Shown here: in pieces, positions 34,931 through 43,783 of the stretch
Layout of the letters: the number at the start of each line of letters is the position of its first letter
Position numbering within the stretch: the stretch's first letter is position 1
Program-made: the position numbers and the translations under genes
NCBI RefSeq assembly: GCF_000821185.2
Contig: NZ_CP050855.1
Coordinates: 310,001 to 374,000 of the forward strand
Length of the DNA stretch: 64,000 nucleotides
Reading direction: 5' to 3'
DNA from: Serratia symbiotica
Lineage (GTDB): Bacteria > Pseudomonadota > Gammaproteobacteria > Enterobacterales > Enterobacteriaceae
The notes under the pieces: model-generated
The model's input: only the letters and a program-made list of their open reading frames with translations
What the model was told of the DNA's origin: nothing
Database searches by the model: none

Positions 34931-36307
34931 ATGGCCGCACACAAAAATACTGACCGGGGCTGGGCCATACTCAGCACCGGTGCCGCGTTAATTATCCTGC
35001 TGCTGGTCAGCGTCTGGGGATATTCGCTGGTGAATGACTGGCTGGCAAAACGCACCTGGATGACCACTGCTGCACAGGTCTCGCGCTACACCCAGGCGGT
35101 GAAAAGCTACACGGGACGCTACTACGACACGCTGCTCAGCAGCGCCACCGTAACGGCACCGGTCACGGTGACTCCTGCGATGCTGAAAAACACTGGCTTC
35201 CTGGAGCAGGGCTTCAGCGAGACCACCTTCAGCGGTCAGAGCTACCGTGCGGCTATTGTGCGCAACGCCACGAATGCCGACCAGCTACAGGCGCTGGTCT
35301 ATACCCAGGATGGCGCGGCGTTGCCGTTCCTGGCGCTGCGTCAGATATCGATGGATATCACCACAGGGATGGGCGGCTATATCTGGATCTCAGGCATTGC
35401 CACGGGGGCCATGAGCAGTTGGACCGTGCCGCTGGCGAGCTTTGGTGCCAACGCCACACAGGGGCATATTGCGGCACTGTTGACCAGTGACGAGCTGGGC
35501 GCAGCGCGTGGCGAGAATGACCGTCTCTATCGCTTCTCAGTGACGGGTAAGCCAGACCTGAACACCATGCATACCAGCATCGATATGGGCGGTAACAACC
35601 TGAATAACACCGGCACAGTTAATGCCGTGACCGGCGCGTTTGGCAATGCGATCACAGCTAACAACGATATTCGTTCAAATAACGGGTGGTTTATTACGCG
35701 TGGCGAAAAGGGTTGGATCAATGAGACCTACGGAGGCGGATTTTACATGTCGGATAATGATTGGGTCAGGGTACTCAACAACAAGAATATTTATACCGCA
35801 GGACAGGTGCGTGGCGACAGCATTCGCGCGGACGGGCGTTTGTCTACGGGAGATGTTCTTCAGCTTGATGGCGTCAACACAGTCGATGCAGGGTGTTCAC
35901 CCAATGGATTGGTGAGTCGCGATGCGGCTGGTGCCATACTTTCCTGTCAATCCGGTGTGTGGAGTGGTGCAAAAAGCAATGGGCGTTACATTGGCTTAGG
36001 TACTTACACGTTACAATATAATGGCTTCAACTCAAGCAACGCCACCATTACTGTGTATGCTTTGGGTGGTAACTCAATCGTCAATAAAGATCTGGGTCAT
36101 GGTGATGGTTGTAGTAACACGTGGGCGCTATCTGGTAATGCGGGTGGAGTGACTGTGGCCAATGCGGCAGATAATAACCCATCATGGTACAAACCTGGAA
36201 CAATTTCATTCCAAGTTCCAGCCAATACAAGTTACTCAATTACTTCTAACCCTTTACCCAGTGAGGGATGTTCTCCAGGCAGGTTCACTGCTTATACATA
36301 TCAGTAG
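34931..36307 (+). CDS. pilV: PilV, minor pilin/tip adhesin with fixed C-terminus
   Basis: 458 residues. The prepilin-like N-terminus (TDRG, then WAILSTGAALIILLLVSVWG) has Ser at mature position 5 instead of Glu. A long constant part follows, with GGNNLNNTGTVNA. The constant region ends in the motif GLVSRDAAGAILSCQSGVW, the place where R64-type shufflons switch; a matching DNA site is at 35944-35962. The last ~115 residues are more AT-rich and form the receptor-binding tip. No rci recombinase is nearby, so the tip is probably locked. The ATG at 34919 is an alternative start. Confidence 0.85.
   Translation: MAAHKNTDRGWAILSTGAALIILLLVSVWGYSLVNDWLAKRTWMTTAAQVSRYTQAVKSYTGRYYDTLLSSATVTAPVTVTPAMLKNTGFLEQGFSETTFSGQSYRAAIVRNATNADQLQALVYTQDGAALPFLALRQISMDITTGMGGYIWISGIATGAMSSWTVPLASFGANATQGHIAALLTSDELGAARGENDRLYRFSVTGKPDLNTMHTSIDMGGNNLNNTGTVNAVTGAFGNAITANNDIRSNNGWFITRGEKGWINETYGGGFYMSDNDWVRVLNNKNIYTAGQVRGDSIRADGRLSTGDVLQLDGVNTVDAGCSPNGLVSRDAAGAILSCQSGVWSGAKSNGRYIGLGTYTLQYNGFNSSNATITVYALGGNSIVNKDLGHGDGCSNTWALSGNAGGVTVANAADNNPSWYKPGTISFQVPANTSYSITSNPLPSEGCSPGRFTAYTYQ
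35944..35962 (+). repeat. sfx-like shufflon recombination site in pilV
   Basis: CTGTCAATCCGGTGTGTGG agrees, as I recall it, with the R64 sfx consensus GTGCCAATCCGGTNNNTGG at all but two defined positions. It lies exactly at the boundary between the constant and variable parts of PilV. No second, inverted copy was found. Confidence 0.55.
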
Positions 36308-36552
36308 TTACCTATGGGCATAGATCACATAACTAGTAATAGTCGTTCTAGGCATGCGGCAGCTCAGCCAATACCAGTAGAAGTACTCCATTTAGGATGT
36401 CCATCGGAACCGGAATAACATGGCCTCCGCCGCCAATTGAAATTTCGTCCAATGCACAATCGACAGTAATGGTTTGGGATGCTACTACCGCCGAAAACCA
36501 GTTTGCCATCAGCGGAAAATGGGAACCCAAACAAGTCAATTTCATCCGTATT
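36308..36552 (-). other. Non-coding remnant after pilV, possible lost shufflon or ORF fragment
   Basis: Two minus-strand frames are open through here, one reading MANWFSAVVASQTITVDCAL then ISIGGGGHVIPVPMD. Neither has a start outside the heptanucleotide tract. It could be an abandoned alternative pilV end in inverted orientation; I cannot show that. Confidence 0.3.
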
Positions 36553-36615
36553 ATTGAGCATTGAGCATTGAGCATTGAGCATTGAGCATTGAGCATTGAG
36601 CATTGAGCATTGAGC
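36553..36615. repeat. Heptanucleotide tandem repeat, 9 copies of ATTGAGC
   Basis: Nine uninterrupted 7-bp units. Because 7 is not a multiple of 3, gain or loss of a unit shifts any frame read through it. On the minus strand it reads as repeated LNAQCSM leading into the fragment 36308-36552. Such tracts slip during replication and often mark phase-variable surface genes. Confidence 0.92.
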
Positions 36616-36645
36616 ATGTAAGCTGTTGCTGCTCTGCATCCCCTT

Positions 36646-38628
36646 TCAGGGATGAACTTCCCTAAAGGGGTTACCTTTCAGTTGAAGGTACTGTTCACCA
36701 AAAACGTGAGCCGCATAGTCATTGAGATGCCCCACATCCCGGAAAACAGATATGCCGTTAACCTCGGTCATACAGTGGTTATCGGCGCACTGTACATCTT
36801 TTATATCGATAACGATCAAAGACGGATAATCTTTTTTCAGTGCAGTAAACTCTTCGTCAAACCATGAACGCGGCGGAACCGCAACACTCGGGACATTACA
36901 GGAACCATCCTGGTAACTTTCCCTGTGTATAATCTTTTCCTTCATGCATGACTCATATCCGGTGGGTCTAGTAAATATCTCTTTCATGACCACAGGAACA
37001 GCGCCTGATTTAGTTATGATGTTGAACGCGTCCCGAAGGGCGATATCCAGTCGGGTTTTCGCCAGTTCAGGGCTTCGGGCGTCAGAGGGATGATTAATAA
37101 TTTTATCACTGACGTACATGGGCCATAATTCTCCGATGATGACGTAATTGAAATGCTCGGAGGCTATTTTACGGTAATACTCATTCGTATTTATATGACA
37201 CTGGCTGTAAACAGTGTTGTGGTGTATCCACCAGTCATATTGGTAGAGGCCGGGCAGCGTCAGGCATGTTGCCGTACTGCGCGCGGTCACGGCCAGTCCA
37301 GCATCCCGCGCAAGAACGTTCAGGAACATCCAGTAATGATTTGAATTGGAGTCGCCGATAAAAAATGCTTTGCTGGTAGGATGAGATGAGCCGAATGTGC
37401 AATGCTCGTCTGAGTATTTACCCTCAGCATCATCGGTCAGGCAGTCCGGCCGGTTACCCGCCAACTGCTTGTATTCATTCTGCATGTGAACTGCATGCGC
37501 GAATGTGCTACCAAAACGCCACGGATAGAATTCAAATTTTTTGCCTGCCTCGTAAATTCCGGTTGCTATTAACAGTGGAAGCACGATGAGCAGTCCTGAG
37601 GTGATCCATAAGCTTGTCTGTGTTTTCCTCAAGGGCATTTCAATTAGACTGTACGAAGCACACGCCAGCAGAAGTGACGCGCAAAGCACTGTGGTGAGGG
37701 CTATTGTGTTACTGAACATGTTCAGGTAGTGCAGAGTAGCCAGACCTGGCCAGTGCCAGAGGTAAAGCGAGTACGAACGCTTGCCAATGCCTGTTAAAAC
37801 GCGGTTAGAAAGTAAATGTGACATCAGGGTTTGTTTGTGTTCTCCGGATATAATAAGAGCACCGGAGGCCAGAACGATAATGATCGTATACCCATTGGGA
37901 TACCCGGCAATCACATCGGTTTTGATTGCCAGCGCGATAATACCTAACAGCGATACAACGCTAGCTACATGAGCCCCTTTCTTGCTTATTTTGAGCCTGC
38001 CAAACGCGAGGCAGCTTCCTATCTGCAACTCAAAACATCTGGAGAGGAAGTCATAGTACCTGTCGGTATGTGATGTTAATGACAGATATATTGTCATAAA
38101 GGTGAGAAGCAGTGTTGCAGCACAGCAGGCCAGAAATGTGTTATTTCTTCCCACGTACTTTAATGCGAGATGCATGATTAGCGGAAAGCACAAGTACCAC
38201 TGCCATTCCACAGAGAGAGACCACGTGTGAAGCAATATGAGATAATTTGCATCTTCTGATGCATAACTGGTTGTTACATCTGAGAAATATTTGTTTGAGG
38301 TAAAAAATAGGAGATTTTTGACGCTGTGAAGAAATGTGTTGAAATCATCGGACAGGTAAAAAATGCCGCTAATAATCAATGATAAAAGTACGATTACAAG
38401 AAGGGAAGGCTGTAAGCGCCATATACGGCGATTATAAAAGTCACTAATACTGAACTTTCCTGATTCGAAATTTCCGAGAACTATTCTGGTTATTAAATAA
38501 CCGGATATCACGAAGAAGACATCTACACCAATAAATCCTGAGGCGATGGTGCTACATCCTGCATGAAAAAGTATTACCAGGGTAACGGCTACGGCGCGTA
38601 GTCCGTCAATATCACTACGGTACTTCAT
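36646..38628 (-). CDS. OafA-type O-acyltransferase with SGNH domain
   Basis: 660 residues. The N-terminal acyltransferase-3 domain (about 1-370) begins YRSDIDGLRAVAVTLVILFHAG and has about ten membrane segments, with GVDVFFVISGYLI. The C-terminal periplasmic SGNH hydrolase-like domain (about 410-655) has FFIGDSNSNHYW and a late DVGHLNDYAAHVF carrying the Asp-x-x-His pair. Such proteins acetylate O-antigen or other surface glycans. Minus strand, opposite to the surrounding pil and transfer genes, so it is cargo. ATG at 38628. Confidence 0.9.
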   Translation of the reverse strand: MKYRSDIDGLRAVAVTLVILFHAGCSTIASGFIGVDVFFVISGYLITRIVLGNFESGKFSISDFYNRRIWRLQPSLLVIVLLSLIISGIFYLSDDFNTFLHSVKNLLFFTSNKYFSDVTTSYASEDANYLILLHTWSLSVEWQWYLCFPLIMHLALKYVGRNNTFLACCAATLLLTFMTIYLSLTSHTDRYYDFLSRCFELQIGSCLAFGRLKISKKGAHVASVVSLLGIIALAIKTDVIAGYPNGYTIIIVLASGALIISGEHKQTLMSHLLSNRVLTGIGKRSYSLYLWHWPGLATLHYLNMFSNTIALTTVLCASLLLACASYSLIEMPLRKTQTSLWITSGLLIVLPLLIATGIYEAGKKFEFYPWRFGSTFAHAVHMQNEYKQLAGNRPDCLTDDAEGKYSDEHCTFGSSHPTSKAFFIGDSNSNHYWMFLNVLARDAGLAVTARSTATCLTLPGLYQYDWWIHHNTVYSQCHINTNEYYRKIASEHFNYVIIGELWPMYVSDKIINHPSDARSPELAKTRLDIALRDAFNIITKSGAVPVVMKEIFTRPTGYESCMKEKIIHRESYQDGSCNVPSVAVPPRSWFDEEFTALKKDYPSLIVIDIKDVQCADNHCMTEVNGISVFRDVGHLNDYAAHVFGEQYLQLKGNPFREVHP

Positions 38629-38983
38629 TATAACCTCGGTAAATTGTTCTGATTTTGTTATTCATGGCTTGCAGCCTTATTCTACCCTGTTGGACATGGC
38701 GGCGGGGGATACCTGACCTAAATACTTCCCCTGAACTTTATTGCCCCCCTGACAAGTTAAGACAGCGCTATCCTCCAGCACTTACGTATGAATACCTTCT
38801 TCGATGCTTTCTTTCGCAGCGGCCAGATTGGTCACCTCACCTCTGATCTCACCGCCATGGAAACACGCCTTAAAGCCGTGGGGAGGCGTGCGGTTTCCCT
38901 TTGCGGAAAATGATATTCTGTGCTTTTGTGTTAAGTTATACCGTCTGGCATGGTTGGATTACTTGTTTAAAGGGGAAGTAAAA
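38629..38983. other. Intergenic with duplicated fragment of the 40459 gene
   Basis: 38788-38872 encodes a frame starting MNTFFDAFFRSGQIGHLTSD, a clear partial duplicate of residues about 75-105 of the gene at 40459 (NTLDAAFRSGQIGQLTSN). It runs into unrelated sequence and stops. The duplicate suggests that the second acyltransferase arrived by insertion or recombination at this gene. Confidence 0.6.
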
Positions 38984-40069
38984 ATTAACAAGTTAGTAAG
39001 TGTTCAGATGCTCAGGGGACTGGCCGCGATGGCGGTTATGTTTTTTCATTTCAGATGGAATATTAACCTCGTTTCTCCCAACGTTGGTGACGCCTTGTTT
39101 GGCTGGGGGGCGATGGGTGTCGATTTGTTTTTCATCGTCAGTGGCTTTGTACTGGTGCTGTCGGCAAAAAATTTGCAGCCAGGCTGGCCAGCTGTTGTCC
39201 ATTTTATCAAACACCGGCTAGTGAGGATTCTGCCGGTTTATTATTTTATCCTTGTTGTCTCATTCCTCCTTTGCGGCGCAATGAGCACTTTTCACTATGA
39301 GGATAAAGTTATTAACCTGATGAGTGCCTTGCTGTTTCATCCTGTACTGCCCGATCATGCACCTTTTTATGTTAACGACAGTGGGTTCTATGGCGTCAGG
39401 TGGACACTGAATTATGAGCTGGCATTTTATGGCATGATGTCATTGTGCCTGTTTAGTAAATATCGCTGGTACTTACTTTTCACGGCTTTCTGTTTCCTAC
39501 AGTTCATCCTGCCATCACTCTCTGGTCAGCAGCCTTCACTGGCTACACAGGGATATCAGTTCTGGTCAATTTACCTCCAGTTGCTAACAAACCCGCTGAT
39601 GGTGATGTTTATCCCCGGTGTGTTTTTGGGGTTGGCATATCCGTACCTTAACAGCATACCTGCGACACTAAAACGGCTGATACTGATCGCAGCGGTGGGT
39701 TGTAGTATCTACTTTATCTTTGTCAGTCAACGTATCTGTCACGGCATAGACGGTTCGGGCTGGTATCTGGCTTTGTTGCTAATGGCCTGCGTGATAAATG
39801 AGGATCTGTTTAAGAAATATACGCCTTCATTCTTCATTCTCACAGGGAATGCCTCTTTCTCTCTTTACCTAATCCATGGCCTGATGAATGACGGTATTGG
39901 CAGTAGGTTTGCGACACTCGGCATTGAAGATGGCATGCCGCGCTTTATTGCGTCCTCGGTATTGTCGATTCTGCTGGCCGTGGTCTCTTACCGTTATCTG
40001 GAAAAGAAGCTGAGCGGATCATTTTTAAAAAAAAAGAATGTTCATTCCGTTGAAGACAGATACGCCTGA
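38984..40069 (+). CDS. Acyltransferase-3 family membrane protein
   Basis: About 361 residues of an acyltransferase-3 enzyme: SVQMLRGLAAMAVMFFHFRWN (conserved His), GVDLFFIVSGFVLV, HRLVRILPVYYF, and late ASFSLYLIHG, with about ten membrane helices and no SGNH domain. It probably acylates a surface sugar. The start is unclear: AGGGGAAG at 38971-38978 is ideally placed for an ATT codon at 38984 (INKLVSVQ); alternatives are TTG 38963 and ATG 39009. Confidence 0.8.
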   Translation: MNKLVSVQMLRGLAAMAVMFFHFRWNINLVSPNVGDALFGWGAMGVDLFFIVSGFVLVLSAKNLQPGWPAVVHFIKHRLVRILPVYYFILVVSFLLCGAMSTFHYEDKVINLMSALLFHPVLPDHAPFYVNDSGFYGVRWTLNYELAFYGMMSLCLFSKYRWYLLFTAFCFLQFILPSLSGQQPSLATQGYQFWSIYLQLLTNPLMVMFIPGVFLGLAYPYLNSIPATLKRLILIAAVGCSIYFIFVSQRICHGIDGSGWYLALLLMACVINEDLFKKYTPSFFILTGNASFSLYLIHGLMNDGIGSRFATLGIEDGMPRFIASSVLSILLAVVSYRYLEKKLSGSFLKKKNVHSVEDRYA

Positions 40070-40156
40070 GTTAGAGGTGAGTAATACCCGATGTATTCAG
40101 TGCCCGGATTAGGGAACTGAGCAAAGTCAGTCATTCTTTTTAAACACTTATTGCAG

Positions 40157-40192
40157 CAAAGGGTGTCCGCAAATGGGCACCCTTTGTTTTAC
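40157..40192 (+). terminator. Rho-independent terminator after the acyltransferase
   Basis: CAAAGGGTG and CACCCTTTG form a 9-bp stem with a 12-base loop, followed by TTTT. Confidence 0.75.
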
Positions 40193-40458
40193 CTGCAAGT
40201 AAGAACTTGTAACTTAAGGCCTGCACGGCTAGATGCGAAACTCCGTGTTCTTCACACTGGTTTCGCGAATGAATGCTTTACTGGTAACAGAAATGGCAAA
40301 GTCCAGGAAAGCTGTTTGCAACCCGTAACTATCGCTTAGGCGAACATTCAACCCACCGGATAAAAATCTTCAGTAATGGCTGATGAGTTAAACATCGCCA
40401 ATCAATCACGCTTTTAGCACCTTATGGCCATTCTGCAGTAGCCATAAGGAATTCAGAA
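40193..40458. other. Intergenic before the transfer operon
   Basis: About 265 bases without a convincing ORF. It should contain the promoter of the next operon; no clear promoter pair was identified. Confidence 0.35.
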
Positions 40459-41277
40459 ATGTCGCTCAGTGATGCCATACAAGACGAAAGGGTTGGCGGG
40501 GAATTGCCTCCAGAGGAGGCCTTACCCAACGCTTTTCGCTGCACACACATAAATATCAGACGCATTGCCCGTACCGGTGCCGTTGCCCTGCTGGTTGTGG
40601 CGCTTACCGGGTCTCTTGTCACGGCATGCGTACTGGTCAGTCAGCTTTCTGAGCTGACTATTCGCGTCAATACCCTTGATGCCGCCTTTCGCAGTGGCCA
40701 GATTGGTCAGCTCACCTCAAATGTCACCGCCATGGAAATACGCCTAAACACACTCGAACAGCAGGTTACCGAGCTGGCGAAACTCCCGGCTGAGGTGCAG
40801 TCAAACAGCGAGGCACAGGCCACCCTGCGTGAAGCGCTGCAGCAGTTGCGTGATGCTGACATCGGCAACCGCCAGGACGTGGCGCAGGTGCTGACGCGCA
40901 TCAGCACGCTTGAGCACGATGTGCAGCAGTCCGCGGCAGCGTTAGGTGAGATAAACCGACAGCTTACGCAGAAAGCTGTCGAACCGGAAAAGGCGAAAGT
41001 TGCCCCGATCGAAAATACGGCGACGCCTGTAAAAAAGAATAACCGGTCAGCCAGGCGAGCGGCGACGCCGGTTGCCCCCTTTGTGCTGACCGGCATTGAG
41101 CATCGTGGGGGGCAAACCTTCGCCGTGATCATTCCGCGTGGGGTATCGGAGATATCAGCCATGCACCTGCTCTCACCAGGAGACGGCATGATGGGTTGGA
41201 CGCTGCGGGCCACTGAAGGCAAACGCGCGGCTCTGTTTTTGGTAAGCGGCAGCGAGCACCGGCTGCTGGTTCAGTAA
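40459..41277 (+). CDS. ICE transfer-region membrane protein with coiled coil
   Basis: 272 residues. One membrane segment (about 36-60, GAVALLVVALTGSLVTACVLV), a long periplasmic coiled coil (about 65-175, with repeated LxTLEQQV/ISTLEHDV heptads), a Lys/Pro linker and a small C-terminal domain (VLTGIEHRGGQTFAVIIP...SPGDGMMGW). It precedes the TIGR03759 gene as in other SPI-7-type ICEs. Function unknown; a structural role in the transfer envelope complex is likely. A partial copy lies at 38788. Confidence 0.65.
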   Translation: MSLSDAIQDERVGGELPPEEALPNAFRCTHINIRRIARTGAVALLVVALTGSLVTACVLVSQLSELTIRVNTLDAAFRSGQIGQLTSNVTAMEIRLNTLEQQVTELAKLPAEVQSNSEAQATLREALQQLRDADIGNRQDVAQVLTRISTLEHDVQQSAAALGEINRQLTQKAVEPEKAKVAPIENTATPVKKNNRSARRAATPVAPFVLTGIEHRGGQTFAVIIPRGVSEISAMHLLSPGDGMMGWTLRATEGKRAALFLVSGSEHRLLVQ

Positions 41278-41284
41278 GGGAGAA

Positions 41285-41992
41285 ATGTCTGTGATAAAAA
41301 AAACAGTTCTATCGGCAACCCTGTGTGTTCCGCTGATATCCATGGCTGCCATGGTGCAAACGCCCTCCGCACAGAGCGGCATTTCTGCACTGCAGGAGTC
41401 CGCCACTGGACAGCAGAATTCCCAGTGGGGGCTGTCTGACAGCGACTGGAGCCGCTATCAGACGCTGATGAAGGGCGCGCGCGGGATAATGTCGCCGGGC
41501 TTAGATCCTCTGACAGCGCTCGGTGTTGAAACCGATAACAGCACCGAGCGCCGCCGCCTGGCCGAACTCTGGGTAAAACATGAATATCAGCGCAGCGAAA
41601 AAGAACTGGCGTTCCAGCGAGAAATTAACGCCGCCTGGCTGCGCCTGCATCCAGAGACGCTAGCCGTAAACATGGGTAGCAACACTGCCGGTATCGCGCA
41701 CGATACGCGGGGGCGTCTCGCGCTGTTTGTAAAAGAGAATTGCTCCCGCTGTGATACGCGCCTGGCAGCCGTTTTGGCAGACAACCGACCCGTTGATATT
41801 TACCTGGTGGGCGGCGACAGTGACGAATTTATCCGTATCTGGGCCGTGCGCCACACTATTCCGATTGATAAAGTGCGCAGCCGACAGATTACGCTAAACC
41901 GTGACGGAGGATTGTGGCTGCGTTATGGGCAGGGCCAGATGCCGGTGATCCTGCAGCAGGGGGAAAACGGATGGCAGCTCGCCGCATTCTGA
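41285..41992 (+). CDS. TIGR03759-type ICE protein
   Basis: 235 residues with a signal peptide (ATLCVPLISMAAM). WGLSDSDWSRYQTLMKG is a family hallmark. The C-terminal part looks thioredoxin-like: RLALFVKENCSRCDTRL with a CxxC-type pair and HTIPIDKVRSRQITLN. It may act as a periplasmic thiol chaperone for the transfer apparatus (inference). AAGGGAG precedes the start. Confidence 0.8.
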   Translation: MSVIKKTVLSATLCVPLISMAAMVQTPSAQSGISALQESATGQQNSQWGLSDSDWSRYQTLMKGARGIMSPGLDPLTALGVETDNSTERRRLAELWVKHEYQRSEKELAFQREINAAWLRLHPETLAVNMGSNTAGIAHDTRGRLALFVKENCSRCDTRLAAVLADNRPVDIYLVGGDSDEFIRIWAVRHTIPIDKVRSRQITLNRDGGLWLRYGQGQMPVILQQGENGWQLAAF

Positions 41993-42600
41993 TGAGGGTC
42001 ACCGCCGCACTGTGGTTTGCCAGTGCTACCTGCACCGCAATGCCTGTCGATGGCGGCAGTGTGCAGGCCGTTCCCGATGCCTACCGCCAGATAGCGGCCA
42101 TGGAGCGTGTACCGGCCGAGTCGCTCTATGCGCTGGCCATGGTCGAAAGTACGCGCAAAACCGCCTGGGGCTCAAAGCCATGGCCCTGGACGATTAACGT
42201 AGCAGGAAAAGGATATCACTATGACACGCGCGAGGAGGCCATGGTTGCGCTGTTGGGGTTTGTGCAACGCTGGCCGCTAAAACGCATCGATGTCGGCGTG
42301 GCGCAGGTCAACCTTGGCTGGAACGGCCATTTCTTCCCGTCCATATGCGATGCCTTTGACCCCCGGCTCAATCTGCGCGCGGCGGCGCAAATTCTCCGTG
42401 CCTGCTATGACGCTCGTCCAGGCAGTTGGGTCAGGGCAGCGGGCTGTTACCACCACCCCGCAGGTGGTCAGCTCGCCGCAAACTATATGGCTATCGTGCG
42501 ACGCAAGCTCAGCCAGATAGCGCAAGCCGATTCCGCCGCATTCAAAGACCAGTCGGTCACGCTGGCCATCTCCTCTCTTACCTGGATTGAACCCCAATGA
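41971..42600 (+). CDS. Lytic transglycosylase of the transfer operon
   Basis: 209 residues with a signal peptide (VTAALWFASATCTA) and an SLT domain: PAESLYALAMVEST with the catalytic Glu, VGVAQVNLGWN, and AAGCYHHPAGG. It cuts peptidoglycan for assembly of the conjugation channel. The start at 41971 follows GGGGAAAA; a second ATG at 41992 overlaps the preceding stop. The end overlaps the next start as ATGA. Confidence 0.85.
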   Translation: MAARRILMRVTAALWFASATCTAMPVDGGSVQAVPDAYRQIAAMERVPAESLYALAMVESTRKTAWGSKPWPWTINVAGKGYHYDTREEAMVALLGFVQRWPLKRIDVGVAQVNLGWNGHFFPSICDAFDPRLNLRAAAQILRACYDARPGSWVRAAGCYHHPAGGQLAANYMAIVRRKLSQIAQADSAAFKDQSVTLAISSLTWIEPQ

Positions 42601-43127
42601 AAAAACGCTGTTCCCTGAAGGTGTTGCTCTGTGCTGTGCTGCTGGTTGGCACTGGCAGTGCCGGTACTGCGCTGGCCCTGACCGTGGTCGGTGACCTCGG
42701 CGGTGAGTCAACCGCACCGCTGTTTGATGCGATTAATGCGGGCCCCCGTGCCACGCCAGCGAACCGCCCGGCACTGCAGCAACCGCCCAAGTCCTTATCC
42801 ATTTCTGACATGTTGCCGGTCAGCACGCCGGAGATGACCCCCGGACAGGTTGCTGCCAGACCGTTAAATCTACCCGGTATGCCGCCGGTATTTATAGTCG
42901 GCGATGACCCCAGCTCACGTCAGTGGCTGGAAACTCATGCAGCCAGCCTGCGGCAAAGCGGTGCCACCGGCATGGTGGTCAACGTGAGCGATGAGGCCAA
43001 TTTGAACGCGCTGCGCCAGCTTGCACCGGGTCTCAGCCTGGTCCCCGTGCGCGGGGGCGATCTGGCTCGTCGTCTACAGTTGGCGCATTACCCTGTACTC
43101 ATTACCGCTTCGGGAATGCAGCAGTGA
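42597..43127 (+). CDS. TIGR03765-type ICE protein
   Basis: 176 residues with a signal peptide (LLCAVLLVGTGSAGTALA). LTVVGDLGGESTAPLFDAIN at the mature start and MPPVFIVGDDPSSRQWL with a C-terminal LSLVPVRGGDLARRLQLAHYPVLIT are typical. A periplasmic, thioredoxin-like fold is plausible; role in transfer unknown. Confidence 0.8.
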   Translation: MKKRCSLKVLLCAVLLVGTGSAGTALALTVVGDLGGESTAPLFDAINAGPRATPANRPALQQPPKSLSISDMLPVSTPEMTPGQVAARPLNLPGMPPVFIVGDDPSSRQWLETHAASLRQSGATGMVVNVSDEANLNALRQLAPGLSLVPVRGGDLARRLQLAHYPVLITASGMQQ

Positions 43128-43729
43128 TGCCTGTTGATCTTATTGCACAGATGCTGTGGGCGCATCCGTTCCAAGCAGCGGTGCTCGTGGTACTTGTGCT
43201 GCTGTTGGCGCTTCAGTCATTTGGTCTGTTCACGGCGCGGCATCGCAGGCATCGCCGCTATCAGGAACAGGCAGCCCGGGCACTGCAGCGTCTGCCGCAG
43301 CTGCGTGACGATGCGGCGCGCATCGTCTGGCTGAGGAAAATGAATCCCTACGTGTTTGAAGAAATGCTGTTAAGCGCGCTGTCCGCCCAGGGACACCGGA
43401 TCAAACGCAACGCCAGTTACAGCGGCGATGGCGGTGTCGATGGCCAGGTCTGGATTGACGGGCAGCGCTGGCTGATTCAGGCCAAACGCTACGCCGCCAC
43501 CCTCAGCGCGGCTCACGTCAGTGACTTTGGCCTGCTCGTACGGCGTGAAGGCTGTCGCGGGTTGTTTATTCATACCGGCCGGACCGGCGCTGTCTGCCGT
43601 GAAGCTTTCAGCCACTACCCGGCTATCACCCTTATCAGCGGTCAGAACCTGCTGATGCTGCTGTCAGGTGACGACCGCTGGCAGCATTCCCGCAAACAGC
43701 CAGCACCACGGCGTACTACACCCAGGTAG
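43127..43729 (+). CDS. Membrane-anchored Mrr-type restriction endonuclease-like protein
   Basis: 200 residues. A membrane helix (about 14-35, AAVLVVLVLLLALQSFGLF) is followed by a basic stretch and an Mrr-cat-like nuclease domain (about 70-175): FEEMLLSALSAQGHRI, SGDGGVDGQVWIDGQRWLIQAKRYA with the Asp and Gln-x-Lys of the catalytic core. Such genes occupy this place in many ICEs of the family. It may process or defend transferring DNA; role inferred. The ATG at 43127 is preferred over GTG 43124. Confidence 0.78.
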   Translation: MPVDLIAQMLWAHPFQAAVLVVLVLLLALQSFGLFTARHRRHRRYQEQAARALQRLPQLRDDAARIVWLRKMNPYVFEEMLLSALSAQGHRIKRNASYSGDGGVDGQVWIDGQRWLIQAKRYAATLSAAHVSDFGLLVRREGCRGLFIHTGRTGAVCREAFSHYPAITLISGQNLLMLLSGDDRWQHSRKQPAPRRTTPR

Positions 43730-43783
43730 CGCATCAACAGATACCGGTTCAGTCTTATCCCGTCAATGTACTAAGGAGTCATC

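Noticed and set aside
36348..36639. Two minus-strand ORFs over the heptanucleotide tract
   Set aside because: They depend on ATGs inside the repeat; no ribosome binding site and no recognised domain. Kept only as a possible fossil.
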